DNA of 64,000 nucleotides from Desulfobacter postgatei 2ac9 (GCF_000233695.2 NZ_CM001488.1:3707601-3771600); one strand, 5' to 3'. Positions 1 to 9,564 are shown, numbered from the stretch's first letter. Notes: generated by a model not told the origin, from the letters alone. Numbers and translations are program-made.

Positions 1-508
1 CCACGGTGCCCGAGGAGGTGCACATGGCAAACGAAACGGGGCGCCGGCCCACTTTAATACCGGTTTTCATGCTCAAGGGTGATGATCCGGCATAAATGGT
101 GAATATGGTATGGGTATCTGATTTTATAAAAATATCGCCGCCGTTTTCCACAAGGACATTTGAAGAGCATTGAAGCAGATCCCTTCCCACACTCTGGGCC
201 ACAGCCCCTGCCACGGCCGCCATGGGGCCGACACCGGCCGTTTTTGCCGCCATGGTCATTTCAGAAATGATTTTAGGCGCGATCCCCGGATCGGGCAACG
301 GCGTCAGGCTGTGGGCAAACCTTGGAGAGCGGGCGATGTGATTTTCAATGTAATGGCGATGTTTCAGAATAGACCGTACAGCCTGTTCACTGAGATCCGA
401 ATCAGCCTGAATATTGAGGTTGGTTTCCTTTACGGTTACATTAAAGTTGACCAGTCCCTGTTTTTGGTGGCAAACGCGATAGATTTTGCGGTTTTCAAAC
501 ATTGACAT
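1..508 (-). CDS. UPF0280 family protein (ApbE-related), C-terminus outside the window
   Basis: The gene reads leftward off the window edge, so only about the first 169 codons are seen. Start is ATG at 508 (a second ATG follows at 502). The glycine/alanine-rich stretch with GPMAAVAGAVA (about residues 94-104) and VENGGDIF (about 120-127) is the signature of the UPF0280 family, which is distantly related to the FAD-binding ApbE fold; no reaction is established for it. It lies 16 bp downstream of the dGTPase-like gene on the same strand and probably forms an operon with it and mrp. Family assignment is firm, function unknown. Confidence 0.8.
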   Translation of the reverse strand, partial: MSMFENRKIYRVCHQKQGLVNFNVTVKETNLNIQADSDLSEQAVRSILKHRHYIENHIARSPRFAHSLTPLPDPGIAPKIISEMTMAAKTAGVGPMAAVAGAVAQSVGRDLLQCSSNVLVENGGDIFIKSDTHTIFTIYAGSSPLSMKTGIKVGRRPVSFAMCTSSGTV

Positions 509-524
509 TTAAGGTGTTCTGCCG

Positions 525-1691
525 CTACACCCAGTCAATGGGAACAGGGCGTAAATGGTACGGGGCCTGGCGGATAAAATAGGAATCGGTCATTCCGGCA
601 ATGAAATCCCGGGCAATTTCGGCATGGCTGTGGTTCAAACGGTAGCTGTCATCCATGCCGTTGAGAAACCGGGAATAAATAACGGAAGACCCATCTGCTT
701 TAATCAGATCGTTCATGTATCTGTCAAACAAACATTTGAAAATATCTTCAATACCTGTGAGGTGTCGTTTTATTAGGGGATTTTTGTAAATAAATTGGTA
801 GTTAAACTGCTTTAATTCTTTTAGGGCATCAGCCACCCTGGGAGAAAATCCTATAGATCCCTGGTCAATGCTTGTGTTGATCAAGTCAGTGACCAGGTTA
901 AAGACAATGGTGCCCTGGGTCGCCCCTAAACGTTCCCGGCAGGTGCCGGGAAGCTGGTCCCGGGTCACAATATTTAGGCGGACAGCGTCCTCAAAGTCCC
1001 TTCCGATATAGGAAACCGTGTCGGCGATGCGGACCACACACCCTTCCATGGTCATGGGTATTACATCATCCGTGGTGCCCGCCCGAATTTGTCTGACGAT
1101 CGTATCCAGATCTGCAAAATTCCTTGGCGGTGCCGGGGTAAGCGTCCTTGCATGGACCTCTCCGTTGTGGCAGACAATGGCGTCCAGGGTCTGGAGGGTC
1201 AAATTCCAGCCTTTGCCGTTTCTCTCAATGACATCTAAAAACTGCATGCTTTGAAGGTTATGGTGGAATTGACCCGCCCCAGCTGCCTGGGTAAGGCGGG
1301 AGAGAAAACGTTCACCGTCATGACCGAAGGGTGTATGACCGATATCATGTCCCATGGCTGCCGCTTCAATAAGATCGGTGTTCAGTCCAAGATACCGGCC
1401 AATGGTTCTTGCCACCCGGGAAAGCATCTGTACATGCAGAACCCGGTGGGTAAGATGGTCATTATTGATCAGGGAAAAAACCTGGGTTTTATCACTGTAA
1501 CGGGTGTAGGCCAAAGAGTTGAGGATACGGTCCGCATCTGCAGAAAAAGCAAGGCGGTATTCGGTCTCAGATCTTGGCTCCGAATACCGCCGGAGAGCAT
1601 TTTTGGAAAAACAGGCCCGGATGCCGAGGATTTGGGCTTCCCTTTGTTCAAGGCCGGCTTTCAGTGCCCGGGGTGTTTTGTCCAAAGTCAA
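525..1691 (-). CDS. dgt: dGTP triphosphohydrolase-like HD-domain protein
   Basis: A 388-residue cytosolic HD-domain phosphohydrolase of the deoxyguanosinetriphosphate triphosphohydrolase-like family, which splits dNTPs into nucleoside and triphosphate. The metal site is visible: His at about 82 (HRVLHVQM), the HD pair at about 115-116 in AAMGHDIGHTPFGHDGE, and a later Asp in VVRIADTVSYIGRD. The N-terminal SEPRSETEYRLAFSADADRIL segment is typical of the family. The start is a TTG at 1691 with a GAGG ribosome site 9 nt upstream, placed just after the mrp stop (tandem, 4-bp gap). Substrate preference among dNTPs cannot be told from sequence. Confidence 0.9.
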   Translation of the reverse strand: MTLDKTPRALKAGLEQREAQILGIRACFSKNALRRYSEPRSETEYRLAFSADADRILNSLAYTRYSDKTQVFSLINNDHLTHRVLHVQMLSRVARTIGRYLGLNTDLIEAAAMGHDIGHTPFGHDGERFLSRLTQAAGAGQFHHNLQSMQFLDVIERNGKGWNLTLQTLDAIVCHNGEVHARTLTPAPPRNFADLDTIVRQIRAGTTDDVIPMTMEGCVVRIADTVSYIGRDFEDAVRLNIVTRDQLPGTCRERLGATQGTIVFNLVTDLINTSIDQGSIGFSPRVADALKELKQFNYQFIYKNPLIKRHLTGIEDIFKCLFDRYMNDLIKADGSSVIYSRFLNGMDDSYRLNHSHAEIARDFIAGMTDSYFIRQAPYHLRPVPIDWV

Positions 1692-1695
1692 TTAA

Positions 1696-2577
1696 TCATA
1701 CCTCAATCTGTTTGAGGATATTTTCCACCACCTTTTCAAATGCGTCTTTAAAAGGACCGGGCGCCTCATACATCATCACGGGCACACCGTCATCTCCGGA
1801 TTCCACGACGCGGGTGTCAAAGGGGATGGACCCTAAGAAATTTAAGCCCTGTGCCTTGGCGGTTTTTTCTCCGCCGCCGCTTTTAAAAAGATCAATATGC
1901 TTATTGCAGTGGGGACAGGTATATCCGGCCATGTTTTCAATTATACCAAGAGTTTGCATTTTTACGGTTTTACAAAATGAGATGGATTTGCGGACGTCTG
2001 CAAGGGCCACTTCCTGGGGGGTGGTCACGATAATGCCCCTGGCATCCGGAATGGTCTGTACAACGGTGAGCGGTTCATCACCTGTACCCGGAGGGGCGTC
2101 AATGACCAGAAAGTCCAAGTTTCCCCAGGCAACGGAACCTACAAACTGCTTGATAATCCCGGTTTTTGCAGGGCCTCTCCATATAACGGCCTGGTCCTTG
2201 TCCTGCATCAACGCCTGAACACTGACCACCGTGAGGTTTTCGTTGATTCGTCTGGGCAACAGCTGCTTGGTATCGGGTGCAATATCTAAAAGTTCCGTTA
2301 TGTTGAACATCTGGGCAATGGAAGGACCATGCACATCCACATCCATAAGCCCTGTTTTATATCCTTTTTTTGCAAGGGTTGCTGCAAGGTTTGCTGATAC
2401 GGAGCTTTTACCCACGCCGCCTTTGCCGGACAGAACAAAAAATTTATGTTTGATTCTGGCCAGATTGTCCTTGATCATTGCGTCCATTTCCATCCGTTGT
2501 TTGTCAGCGTCATTCTGGGGGGTCTTGGATGAACAGCTGCTTGCTTTTTTGGCCTGGTCAACGTTTTTGTGAATCAT
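1696..2577 (-). CDS. mrp: Mrp/NBP35-type iron-sulfur carrier P-loop ATPase
   Basis: A 293-residue ATPase of the Mrp/ApbC family, which assembles or delivers Fe-S clusters in the cytoplasm. The deviant Walker A GKGGVGKSS lies at about residues 51-59, the switch region DAPPGTGDE in the middle, and the CPHC motif at about 216-219 is the dimer-bridging Fe-S site of the family. The N-terminus has a short Cys-containing extension (SSCSSK) of low complexity. Start is ATG at 2577; an AAGGAG lies 13 nt upstream, which is long spacing. It is first of the apparent mrp-dgt-UPF0280 operon. Confidence 0.92.
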   Translation of the reverse strand: MIHKNVDQAKKASSCSSKTPQNDADKQRMEMDAMIKDNLARIKHKFFVLSGKGGVGKSSVSANLAATLAKKGYKTGLMDVDVHGPSIAQMFNITELLDIAPDTKQLLPRRINENLTVVSVQALMQDKDQAVIWRGPAKTGIIKQFVGSVAWGNLDFLVIDAPPGTGDEPLTVVQTIPDARGIIVTTPQEVALADVRKSISFCKTVKMQTLGIIENMAGYTCPHCNKHIDLFKSGGGEKTAKAQGLNFLGSIPFDTRVVESGDDGVPVMMYEAPGPFKDAFEKVVENILKQIEV

Positions 2578-2638
2578 GATTTATATTTGTCTCCTTATGA
2601 GGTTTGGTAATAATAACACCGTATAAATATGTTCATTT

Positions 2639-3442
2639 TCATGATCCTGTCAACCTGAATACGGATTCTTTTATATGAATATTGGGCATAATATCGTTCA
2701 AAGCAATCTTCATGATTCTTTGGTTCCCGTCTTTTATGGTTATGACACCGGGCAGAATGAAATTATCGCGTTTGAAAAATTGAGAATACCATATTCCCAA
2801 AATGAGATTCATTTTTTTATCGAGCACCCGATACCTGGTGGGTATTCCGGTTTCGTTCGTTAAACATTCCTGAATTTCTGAAGAGAATGATTGTGAGGCA
2901 AAAACAGTATTCGGCTTTTCAGGAAGAATCCAGGCCCTGTCAAAGGGTCGTTTCGGCACCTTTCCAAGAAGAAGGCTGACCAGTTCAGACAGACGCAACG
3001 GGATATTGATGTAGGGATCAAGATCCGGGTCTTTAGATACAGCTGAATGGAGCTCGTGAGCCCCGGTGTGGGAGGCAAAGGTCACCCACTGGCCGGTCGA
3101 GGCAATGGTTTCAACAGGATGACCTGACATAAGCAGGGTCATGCGCACGCGGTTGGGCGACTGGGCCGCCCAGATAATTTTATATTTTTCCTTACGTCCC
3201 CCCTGGATCAGGGTCAATTCACCAGTGCCCTTGGATGTGGAAATCTGTCCATTGAACGCCTGGATACGGTTTATGATATCTTCGGCATGGGTGTTTGTCT
3301 GTTTACCGGATTGAAGTCCAAGCAGGACGCACCCGGGTCCTGTGAATATGACAGTAAAAAGGAATATCGTAACAACGCCGACGCCGGAACGCCAAAGATC
3401 AAGATCTTTCACTTGCCTGAAACTCAGATATGCCGGTATCAT
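2639..3442 (-). CDS. LolB/DUF4292-like outer-membrane-type protein
   Basis: A 267-residue protein with one N-terminal hydrophobic segment (about 20-42) that ends in a Cys (TGPGC), then a beta-rich body that begins with a short alpha region and GELTLIQGG. This layout resembles LolB-like/DUF4292 lipoproteins that handle lipids or lipoproteins at the outer membrane. Its ATG overlaps the stop of the upstream TPR lipoprotein gene by 4 bp (ATGA), so the two are translationally coupled. The lipobox is imperfect. The LolB resemblance is by overall pattern only and the function is not proven. Confidence 0.55.
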   Translation of the reverse strand: MIPAYLSFRQVKDLDLWRSGVGVVTIFLFTVIFTGPGCVLLGLQSGKQTNTHAEDIINRIQAFNGQISTSKGTGELTLIQGGRKEKYKIIWAAQSPNRVRMTLLMSGHPVETIASTGQWVTFASHTGAHELHSAVSKDPDLDPYINIPLRLSELVSLLLGKVPKRPFDRAWILPEKPNTVFASQSFSSEIQECLTNETGIPTRYRVLDKKMNLILGIWYSQFFKRDNFILPGVITIKDGNQRIMKIALNDIMPNIHIKESVFRLTGS

Positions 3443-5181
3443 TGTACGGGATTTTCCAAATTTTTAAGTTTTTCCTTGATTTCCATGATCTCTTTTTCAT
3501 GATCCGGTTTGGCGTTATCAAGGGCTTTTTTATACATGGCAATCGCCTTCTCCCGCTGTCCTGTTTTAAGGTAGGCATCTGCCAGGTGGGCGGCAATGAC
3601 GGTTTCATATTCAGATAGCTCAACAGCTTTTTCAAGGTAAAAAATAGCCTTGTCATACGCCTGTTTTTTAAAATAGACCCACCCCAGACTATCCATGATA
3701 TAGCCGTCTTCCGGTCGGATCTCAAGGGCTCGTTGTACCAGTTTCAGGGCTTGATTAAGATTAATGCCCATTTCTGCATAGGTATAACCCAGGTAATTGA
3801 GGGCTGATGCATGCTCGGAATCCAGTCTGATAATGGTTTTCATGGTTTCAATGCTTTTGCGTCGCTGCCCTGCAGCATCCAGAACAACACCAAGCTTGAA
3901 CAGTAAATCCGTATTTTGGGGAGCCTCTTTTAATGCACGCTGCAGCATGGTGACGGCAATGTCATGACTGTTGTTTTCCTGGTAAAATGAGGCCAGGTAA
4001 GAGGTGATATCAATGTCTTGTGGACTTTGTCTGTGGTGCTGTTCCAGAAATTGAATTGCCTCTACTGTGCGGTTCATGTCCCTGTAGAGAAAAGCAATAC
4101 TTAAAATTGTTTTTTTATACTGGGGATGATCGGGCGTGACTTTAAGATAACATTCAATGGCCTTGTCCGGTTTTTCTAATCCTTCATAAGCCATCCCCAG
4201 GAAAAAATTAATGTTGGCGTTCCCGGGGAGTGCTTTCCTGATCTGGGACAAAACCGTAACAGCATCCTGGTATCTATCCTCGGGCATCAGGATCTGGGCA
4301 ATGTTTAACACCAAATCCGTATTTTTTCGGATTTCCCGACCAAGTAGGGCAAATATGTCATCTGCGTTTTGATAATCCTTGGTGTTAAAATATAACAGAC
4401 CAAGCTCTATCAGTGCCTTTTCATCTCCGGGCTCTAAACTAAGAACCTGGTTGAGAAGCTTTATGATTTCCGCCTTATTTATTTCTTCACCCATGGCTTT
4501 ATACACATCTACAAGCCGGAAGCGGGGTTCTATAAGGTCAGGCTCAAGTTCAAGGGTTTTAAGGTAAGACTTCTTAGCCGCTTCAGGGTTGCCGGCTATC
4601 CGCTGGGTCTCTCCCAGGTAGAAATAGGCAACATAATAGTCGGGAAATATGGTTGTCATACGGGAAAACAGATTCATGGCTTTCAGGGTCATGCCCTCAT
4701 CCATATACACTTTTCCCAACCGTAAAAAGGTTTCTTTATCTTCTGGCGCAAGCTCAAGTATCCGTTCCAGCAGGAGGGTCATGTCCTTATCATCCCCTTT
4801 TTTCAGCCGGGCAAGCAGGAGAAGGTTTTCCACATCATCCGGATATTTTTCTGCCAGAAGCTGGGCAAGTGCCATGGCCTGGCCTGACTTTTCTTGTTTC
4901 TGCAAGCAGATGATATATTCGCGCTGCAGAAAAGAGGAGTCCGGATCTTTTGCAATGGCCTTTTCCAGAGCTTTTTGCGCCAGATCAGTTTCATTTTTAA
5001 TATCGTAGAGCCGCGCCATAAGATAGTAGTATGACGCCTGGAAATCACTCTCCTGGTCGGCAACATTTTCGCTGTCGGTTTCCCCGAGGATAGGAGCCCC
5101 CGATTCCTTGATACAGCCTGAAACAGAAAAAAAGCTTAAGGCTGAAGCCAAGGCCAGGGTACACATGGTAAGGTGTTTCAT
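3439..5181 (-). CDS. Tetratricopeptide-repeat lipoprotein
   Basis: A 580-residue protein with a lipoprotein signal peptide (lipobox SVSGC, Cys at about 23) followed almost wholly by TPR units recognisable by repeated A..YL....A...Y/F..A patterns (for example LGYTYAEMGINLNQALKLV and LGWVYFKKQAYDKAIFYLE). TPR arrays are protein-protein scaffolds, and the lipobox suggests anchoring at the periplasmic face of a membrane. It lies upstream of and overlaps the LolB-like gene, and follows the sigma-32 gene after 37 bp. The short tail (EKEIMEIKEKLKNLENP) looks coiled-coil. Partner proteins are unknown. Confidence 0.85.
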   Translation of the reverse strand: MKHLTMCTLALASALSFFSVSGCIKESGAPILGETDSENVADQESDFQASYYYLMARLYDIKNETDLAQKALEKAIAKDPDSSFLQREYIICLQKQEKSGQAMALAQLLAEKYPDDVENLLLLARLKKGDDKDMTLLLERILELAPEDKETFLRLGKVYMDEGMTLKAMNLFSRMTTIFPDYYVAYFYLGETQRIAGNPEAAKKSYLKTLELEPDLIEPRFRLVDVYKAMGEEINKAEIIKLLNQVLSLEPGDEKALIELGLLYFNTKDYQNADDIFALLGREIRKNTDLVLNIAQILMPEDRYQDAVTVLSQIRKALPGNANINFFLGMAYEGLEKPDKAIECYLKVTPDHPQYKKTILSIAFLYRDMNRTVEAIQFLEQHHRQSPQDIDITSYLASFYQENNSHDIAVTMLQRALKEAPQNTDLLFKLGVVLDAAGQRRKSIETMKTIIRLDSEHASALNYLGYTYAEMGINLNQALKLVQRALEIRPEDGYIMDSLGWVYFKKQAYDKAIFYLEKAVELSEYETVIAAHLADAYLKTGQREKAIAMYKKALDNAKPDHEKEIMEIKEKLKNLENPVQ

Positions 5182-5218
5182 TAACGGAATGCCTTTTTAA
5201 ACTCTTGGAATACGAATA

Positions 5219-6181
5219 TTACTGGTCATGGTCATACATGTCAAAATCCGGCATATCTTTTTTAAAATATGCTTTCATTTTTTTTATGATGTTGTTTTCA
5301 ATCTGCCGGACCCGTTCCCTTGAGATGTTGTAGACTTCACCTATTTCCTGCAGGGTTTCGGGGGAATCTGAAAAAATTCTGCGATCGAAAATATCCAGTT
5401 CGCGTTCGTTCAGTGTCTTTTTAAACTCATCCACCTTTGTGTACAGGATATCTTCGATCTCTTTTTTTGCCAGGCGGTCTTCGGAGGAATCCGAATCAAC
5501 GTTAATAAATTCAATGCGTTCGGTATTTGAATCATCTTTAAGCGGTTCATCCAAAGAGAGATCCCAGTTGGCAAGCCGCTGGTCCATATCCACCACTTCC
5601 TGTTCAGACACGCCCAGGCGTTCGGATAACAGCTTGGGCTTGGGATCAAACCCCTGTTCAATGAGCAACTGTTTCTCTTTTTTCAATCTGAAAAAAAGCT
5701 TGCGCTGTCCCTGGGTGGTCCCAATTTTGACCATTCGCCAATTGTCCATGATGAATTTGAGGATATATGCCTTGATCCAAAATGATGCATAATAGGAAAA
5801 TTTGACATTTTTATACGGGTCAAATTTTTTTACGGCCCGGACAAGACCAATATTGCCCTCCTGGATGAGATCAAGAAGATTCTGCATCCATATGCGTTGA
5901 AATTCCAAAGCAATCTTTACCACCAGGCGCAGGTTGGAAGTGGTCATTATATAGGCGGCTTCCTGGTCGTTATCCTCCTGAATCCGCCGGCCCAACTCTA
6001 TTTCCTGCTCCCGGGTCAAAAGTTTATATCTATTGATTTCATTAAGGTAACTTTGAATGGGATCTGATTTGACCAGGGCTTTTGACGTGCTGGCCCTGGT
6101 TTTGCCTGCGGGTACCAAAAAGTCCTTCTTGGTCAGTTTTTTAGAAACTGTGGGATTCTCTTGGTCAACAATATTTTCCAT
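5219..6181 (-). CDS. rpoH: RNA polymerase sigma-32 (heat-shock) factor
   Basis: A 320-residue sigma-70-family factor of the RpoH type. Region 1.2/2 is clear: SYLNEINRYKLLTREQEIELG, then NLRLVVKIALEF, the core-binding stretch NLLDLIQEGNIGLVRAVKKF, and the promoter-melting/-10 region KFSYYASFWIKAYILKFIM. The RpoH-box-like segment RKLFFRLKKEKQLL follows, and region 4.2 with the helix-turn-helix (TLQEIGEVYNISRERVRQIE) is near the C-terminus. It should direct polymerase to heat-shock promoters. It is first in the block ahead of the TPR and LolB-like genes and diverges from purC across a 305-bp spacer that contains a long hairpin. Confidence 0.92.
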   Translation of the reverse strand: MENIVDQENPTVSKKLTKKDFLVPAGKTRASTSKALVKSDPIQSYLNEINRYKLLTREQEIELGRRIQEDNDQEAAYIMTTSNLRLVVKIALEFQRIWMQNLLDLIQEGNIGLVRAVKKFDPYKNVKFSYYASFWIKAYILKFIMDNWRMVKIGTTQGQRKLFFRLKKEKQLLIEQGFDPKPKLLSERLGVSEQEVVDMDQRLANWDLSLDEPLKDDSNTERIEFINVDSDSSEDRLAKKEIEDILYTKVDEFKKTLNERELDIFDRRIFSDSPETLQEIGEVYNISRERVRQIENNIIKKMKAYFKKDMPDFDMYDHDQ

Positions 6182-6273
6182 TTAGGAACCTTTAACTTTA
6201 ATTAACTTAAACTTTATTACTATCATACTTTGATTTAAAGCGATATAGTTGCATATTACTAATTGATTATCTT

Positions 6274-6334
6274 GTGTTTGGACGAAACGTCACCCATCTG
6301 CGCCTTGCGTCTGGGCGACGTTTTATCCAAACAC
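6274..6334. other. Long imperfect hairpin in the rpoH-purC divergent spacer
   Basis: Arms GTGTTTGGA (6274-6282) and TCCAAACAC (6326-6334) pair perfectly. Inner arms AAACGTC/GACGTTT and CCCA/TGGG continue the stem around a 13-nt GC-rich loop. There is no T run on either side, so it is not a simple terminator. It could be a leader structure of either divergent gene or a dispersed palindrome. The rest of the 305-bp spacer is AT-rich and shows no other gene. Confidence 0.6.
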
Positions 6335-6486
6335 GGGTTTCCTTTCAGGCACTACCTTAAAAAGGTGAAGCCCTTGAAAAAATAATTTTTAAGGTTATTT
6401 TTATGGGTCTGATAGTAAAATTAATCATTGTATGATAAATCTATTTTCAAAATTTTTAAATTAAATTGTCAGGATAGGAGGAACGC

Positions 6487-7374
6487 TTGAGCATTATACC
6501 CGGAACAGAATATGAAGGTTTGCCGCTGATCAGACAAGGAAAGGTCAGGGACATTTTTGATACGGGCGATGCCCTGCTCATGGTCACAACCGACCGGCTT
6601 TCCGCCTTTGACGTGGTCTTGCCTGACGCTATTCCGGACAAGGGCAAGGTATTGAACCAGATCTCGGTGTTCTGGTTCAAACAGATGGAAAGCATCGTTA
6701 AAAATCATATTATCAGTACGGATGTAAATGATTATCCGGTGGCGTTTCACAAATACAAAGACAAGCTTGAAGGCCGCAGCATGCTGGTGAAAAAAGCTGA
6801 ACCCATGGCCGTGGAGTGCATTGTCAGAGGCTATATTTCAGGCTCGGGGTGGAAATCCTATCAATCTGAAGGCCATGTGTGCAATATCAAGTTGCCCCAG
6901 GGGCTCAAGGAGTCCGACAGGCTTGAGACGCCTTTGTTTACCCCGTCGACCAAGGCTGAAATCGGTGATCATGACATCAATATCGGCTTTGATCAGGCTG
7001 CAAATATTCTTGGGAAAGAAACTGCAGAAAAACTGCGTGACCTGAGCCTTGAAATTTATAATCGCGGTGCAGCACTTGCCCTGGAAAAAGGTATTATCAT
7101 TGCCGACACAAAATTTGAGTTTGGTCTGCTTGATGGTGAAATTATACTTATTGATGAAATCCTGACTCCGGATTCATCCAGATTCTGGCCCCTGGATGAT
7201 TACACACCCGGGAGGGGACAGAAAAGTTTTGACAAACAGACTGTCAGGGACTGGCTGACCAATTCGGGTTGGGGCAAAACGCCGCCGGGTCCCAAATTGC
7301 CCCAGGAAATCATTGACAATACCAGTAAAACCTACAAGGAAATTTTTACCCGGCTGACCGGAAAAACCATCTGA
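6487..7374 (+). CDS. purC: Phosphoribosylaminoimidazole-succinocarboxamide synthase
   Basis: SAICAR synthase, 295 residues (the longer form of the family), which joins aspartate to CAIR with ATP in purine synthesis. Diagnostic segments are [46 protein letters not shown], the ADTKFEFG motif and the [14 protein letters not shown] motif. The start is a TTG at 6487, chosen because AGGAGG sits 5-10 nt upstream and the protein begins in the right place. It is followed after 3 bp by a ParB-domain gene. Confidence 0.95.
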   Translation: MSIIPGTEYEGLPLIRQGKVRDIFDTGDALLMVTTDRLSAFDVVLPDAIPDKGKVLNQISVFWFKQMESIVKNHIISTDVNDYPVAFHKYKDKLEGRSMLVKKAEPMAVECIVRGYISGSGWKSYQSEGHVCNIKLPQGLKESDRLETPLFTPSTKAEIGDHDINIGFDQAANILGKETAEKLRDLSLEIYNRGAALALEKGIIIADTKFEFGLLDGEIILIDEILTPDSSRFWPLDDYTPGRGQKSFDKQTVRDWLTNSGWGKTPPGPKLPQEIIDNTSKTYKEIFTRLTGKTI

Positions 7375-7377
7375 TCC

Positions 7378-8337
7378 ATGACAGGAATAACAGTTACTGA
7401 TATCCCGGTCTCTGAGATTGATCTTTCAGACACCGGGTTTCGCATTACAGGGCTACACCATGATATTGAACATCTATCGGCTTCCATTTCCCAATATGGC
7501 ATCATGGTCGAGCCCCTGGTGTTGTGCGGATCGGATAAATACAGTGTGGTGTCCGGGTTCCGGCGGATTGAAGCCGTAAGGTATGCGGGATTGTCCCGGA
7601 TAACCTGCCGTGTCATGCCTGCAGGAGAAAAACCGGGTGCGGCCATGGCCGCTGTAATTGAAAATGCCTTTTCAAGGGAACTTACGTCTGCAGAACTCGT
7701 TCGGGCTACAGCGCTTTTATTGCGTTTCATGGATGCTGAAACTATCGCAAAAAACGCTACATCCATCTTCAACAGGCCGCTGAATACCGCGTATATTAAT
7801 ACGCTGGCGCATATCCATGCCATGCCTGATTCTGTTCTCAATCTTATGGATGAGGGCAAGATATCCATTAAGGCATGTAAAAGCCTTGTATCTATGGATG
7901 CAGAAACCATGACTGAATTTTTGCATCTTTTTTCTCTGATCAAAGTATCTTCGGGCATTCAGATGGAGATCATTGCATGGGCAAAGGAGATCTGCGCCCT
8001 TGAAAAAATGAGTCTGTCAACCCTCATTCAGGAAAGTCCCCTGGGAGATAACGAGAGCGATGGCCACAGGGATATTAGTGCCCTTGGAAAGCAGTTCAAG
8101 GCGTTTCTTGCCCAAAGACGTTTTCCTGCGGTCACAGCAGCTAAAAACCAGGCCCAAGAACAGATCAAAGCACTTGAACTGGATTCCGGACTTCAACTGG
8201 CGGTTCCCGAAAATTTTGAGGGATTGGTCTATGCCATGCAAATGGAATTTAAAAATATGGATGAGTTTAAAACACGCCTCAACCGCCTGGCGCAACTTGC
8301 AGACCACCATGACTTCAAATCCCTTCTGGATAGATAA
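7378..8337 (+). CDS. ParB N-domain (ParB/Spo0J-like) protein
   Basis: A 319-residue protein whose first ~100 residues match the ParB/sulfiredoxin-like N-domain: the start IPVSEIDLSD, then HLSASISQYGIMVEPLVL, VVSGFRRIEAVRYAGL and, after a short linker, ENAFSRELTSAEL with an adjacent helical region. The canonical CTPase/DNA-clamp motif GxRR appears as SGFRR. No ParA lies beside it, so this is not a plain partition pair. It sits 3 bp after purC and 11 bp before the SPL-like gene, which suggests co-transcription. Its role is unknown; it may be a DNA-binding or nucleotide-binding regulator. Confidence 0.75.
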   Translation: MTGITVTDIPVSEIDLSDTGFRITGLHHDIEHLSASISQYGIMVEPLVLCGSDKYSVVSGFRRIEAVRYAGLSRITCRVMPAGEKPGAAMAAVIENAFSRELTSAELVRATALLLRFMDAETIAKNATSIFNRPLNTAYINTLAHIHAMPDSVLNLMDEGKISIKACKSLVSMDAETMTEFLHLFSLIKVSSGIQMEIIAWAKEICALEKMSLSTLIQESPLGDNESDGHRDISALGKQFKAFLAQRRFPAVTAAKNQAQEQIKALELDSGLQLAVPENFEGLVYAMQMEFKNMDEFKTRLNRLAQLADHHDFKSLLDR

Positions 8338-8348
8338 AGACAGATAAA

Positions 8349-9458
8349 ATGATCAATCCAACCCGGGTATTCATAGACAAAGATCTGAATCTGACGCCGG
8401 AAATTGAGTACCTGATCTCAAGGGTCAAACCGATACCGGAGAAGGTTGGGGACTCAAGCCCTGTATATGACCTGATCAATCAGGCTGATGATCCCGTGGG
8501 CTTTGCCAAAAAAGTGCTTTACATCACCAGCAACAAGGGCGCTTTGATCCGCCAGTGCCCGGGCACCAGCTACTACACCTGCTGTGATTACACCATCTTG
8601 CATTGCGGCACCTATTGCACCATGGACTGCGCCTACTGCATCCTGCAAGCCTATTTTCACCCCCCCGTGCTCCAGTATTTTGCAGGCTTTGACCAGTACA
8701 CTGCCGCACTGGAGCCGATTTTTCAAGGGAACAATATTTTTCGCATCGGCACCGGTGAGTACACCGACTCCCTGATCTGGGAACCTGTCAGTCTCATGCC
8801 CAGATTTCTGGTTGAAAAATTTGCAGCCCAGGACCGGGCGGTTCTTGAACTGAAGACAAAAACAGTTAATATAGATACGCTTCTTGACCTGAACCATAAT
8901 CGGAAAACGATTCTGTCCTGGTCCGTAAATACCCCTGAAATGATTGCATCACAGGAGCGGGGTACAGCCGGTCTTTCCGCACGGCTTAAGGCTGCGGCTA
9001 AAGCCGTATCAAAGGGGTTTCGGGTGGCATTTCATTTTGATCCCATTTTTTTGTATCCTGGATGCGAAAATGCTTATGAACATGTGATTGAAGCCATTTT
9101 TGACCATGTTCGCCCAAAAGATGTTGTATGGATTTCCATTGGTACTTTCAGGTTCATGCCCCATTTGAAATCCATTATTGAAGCACGTTCTCCCGAGTCA
9201 ACCATCCCCTACGGAGAGTTCATCACAGGGCTCGACAATAAAATGCGATATTTCAAACCATTACGCATCGCCATCTACCAGCGCCTTGCTGCCGTGTTCC
9301 GACAGATTGCCCCAGACGTTGCCGTCTATTTCTGCATGGAAGATGAAGAGGTGTGGATGAAAACCTTTGGTTTTTTTCCGGGAAAACCCAAAGCGCTTGC
9401 CCATATGCTCGACCGGGCTGCCGCAGACCGTTGCGGATTAGACAACCGCCTGCTTTAA
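8349..9458 (+). CDS. Spore-photoproduct-lyase-like radical SAM enzyme
   Basis: A 369-residue radical SAM protein of the SPL (SplB) family. The cluster motif is CTMDCAYC (CxxxCxxC, about residues 95-102), preceded by the family-typical CPGTSYYTCCDYTILHCGTYC; further along are FRIGTGEYTDSL and FHFDPIFLYPGCENAY. True spore photoproduct lyases repair UV thymine dimers in Bacillus spores. In non-sporing bacteria these homologues are usually labelled DNA photolyase-like with untested activity. It ends 26 bp before a hairpin terminator that serves the convergent gene. Confidence 0.85.
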   Translation: MINPTRVFIDKDLNLTPEIEYLISRVKPIPEKVGDSSPVYDLINQADDPVGFAKKVLYITSNKGALIRQCPGTSYYTCCDYTILHCGTYCTMDCAYCILQAYFHPPVLQYFAGFDQYTAALEPIFQGNNIFRIGTGEYTDSLIWEPVSLMPRFLVEKFAAQDRAVLELKTKTVNIDTLLDLNHNRKTILSWSVNTPEMIASQERGTAGLSARLKAAAKAVSKGFRVAFHFDPIFLYPGCENAYEHVIEAIFDHVRPKDVVWISIGTFRFMPHLKSIIEARSPESTIPYGEFITGLDNKMRYFKPLRIAIYQRLAAVFRQIAPDVAVYFCMEDEEVWMKTFGFFPGKPKALAHMLDRAAADRCGLDNRLL

Positions 9459-9483
9459 CCCGATTATTTTATTCCCCAAAAAA

Positions 9484-9520
9484 AGTACGCCGTTCGGATG
9501 ATATATCCGAACGGCGTACT
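9484..9520 (-). terminator. Rho-independent terminator of the EF-G paralogue
   Basis: A perfect 15-bp inverted repeat (9484-9498 with 9506-9520, arm AGTACGCCGTTCGGA) surrounds a 7-nt loop. Plus-strand A7 at 9478-9484 gives a T run directly after the stem when read on the minus strand, which is the direction of the gene ending at 9565. It may also stop readthrough from the plus-strand SPL-like gene, although without a T tract on that side. Confidence 0.85.
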
Positions 9521-9564
9521 AAGCGCATACCACCAGGTAGAACCCAATGGATTAAATATACGTA

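Noticed and set aside
1018-1254. Plus-strand frames opposite the dGTPase gene
   Set aside because: They are antisense shadows of a well-conserved gene with no supporting motifs.
7378-8337. ParB-domain gene as part of a chromosome partition locus
   Set aside because: No parA, gid or rsm genes and no parS-like sites are near; the neighbours are purC and an SPL-like gene.
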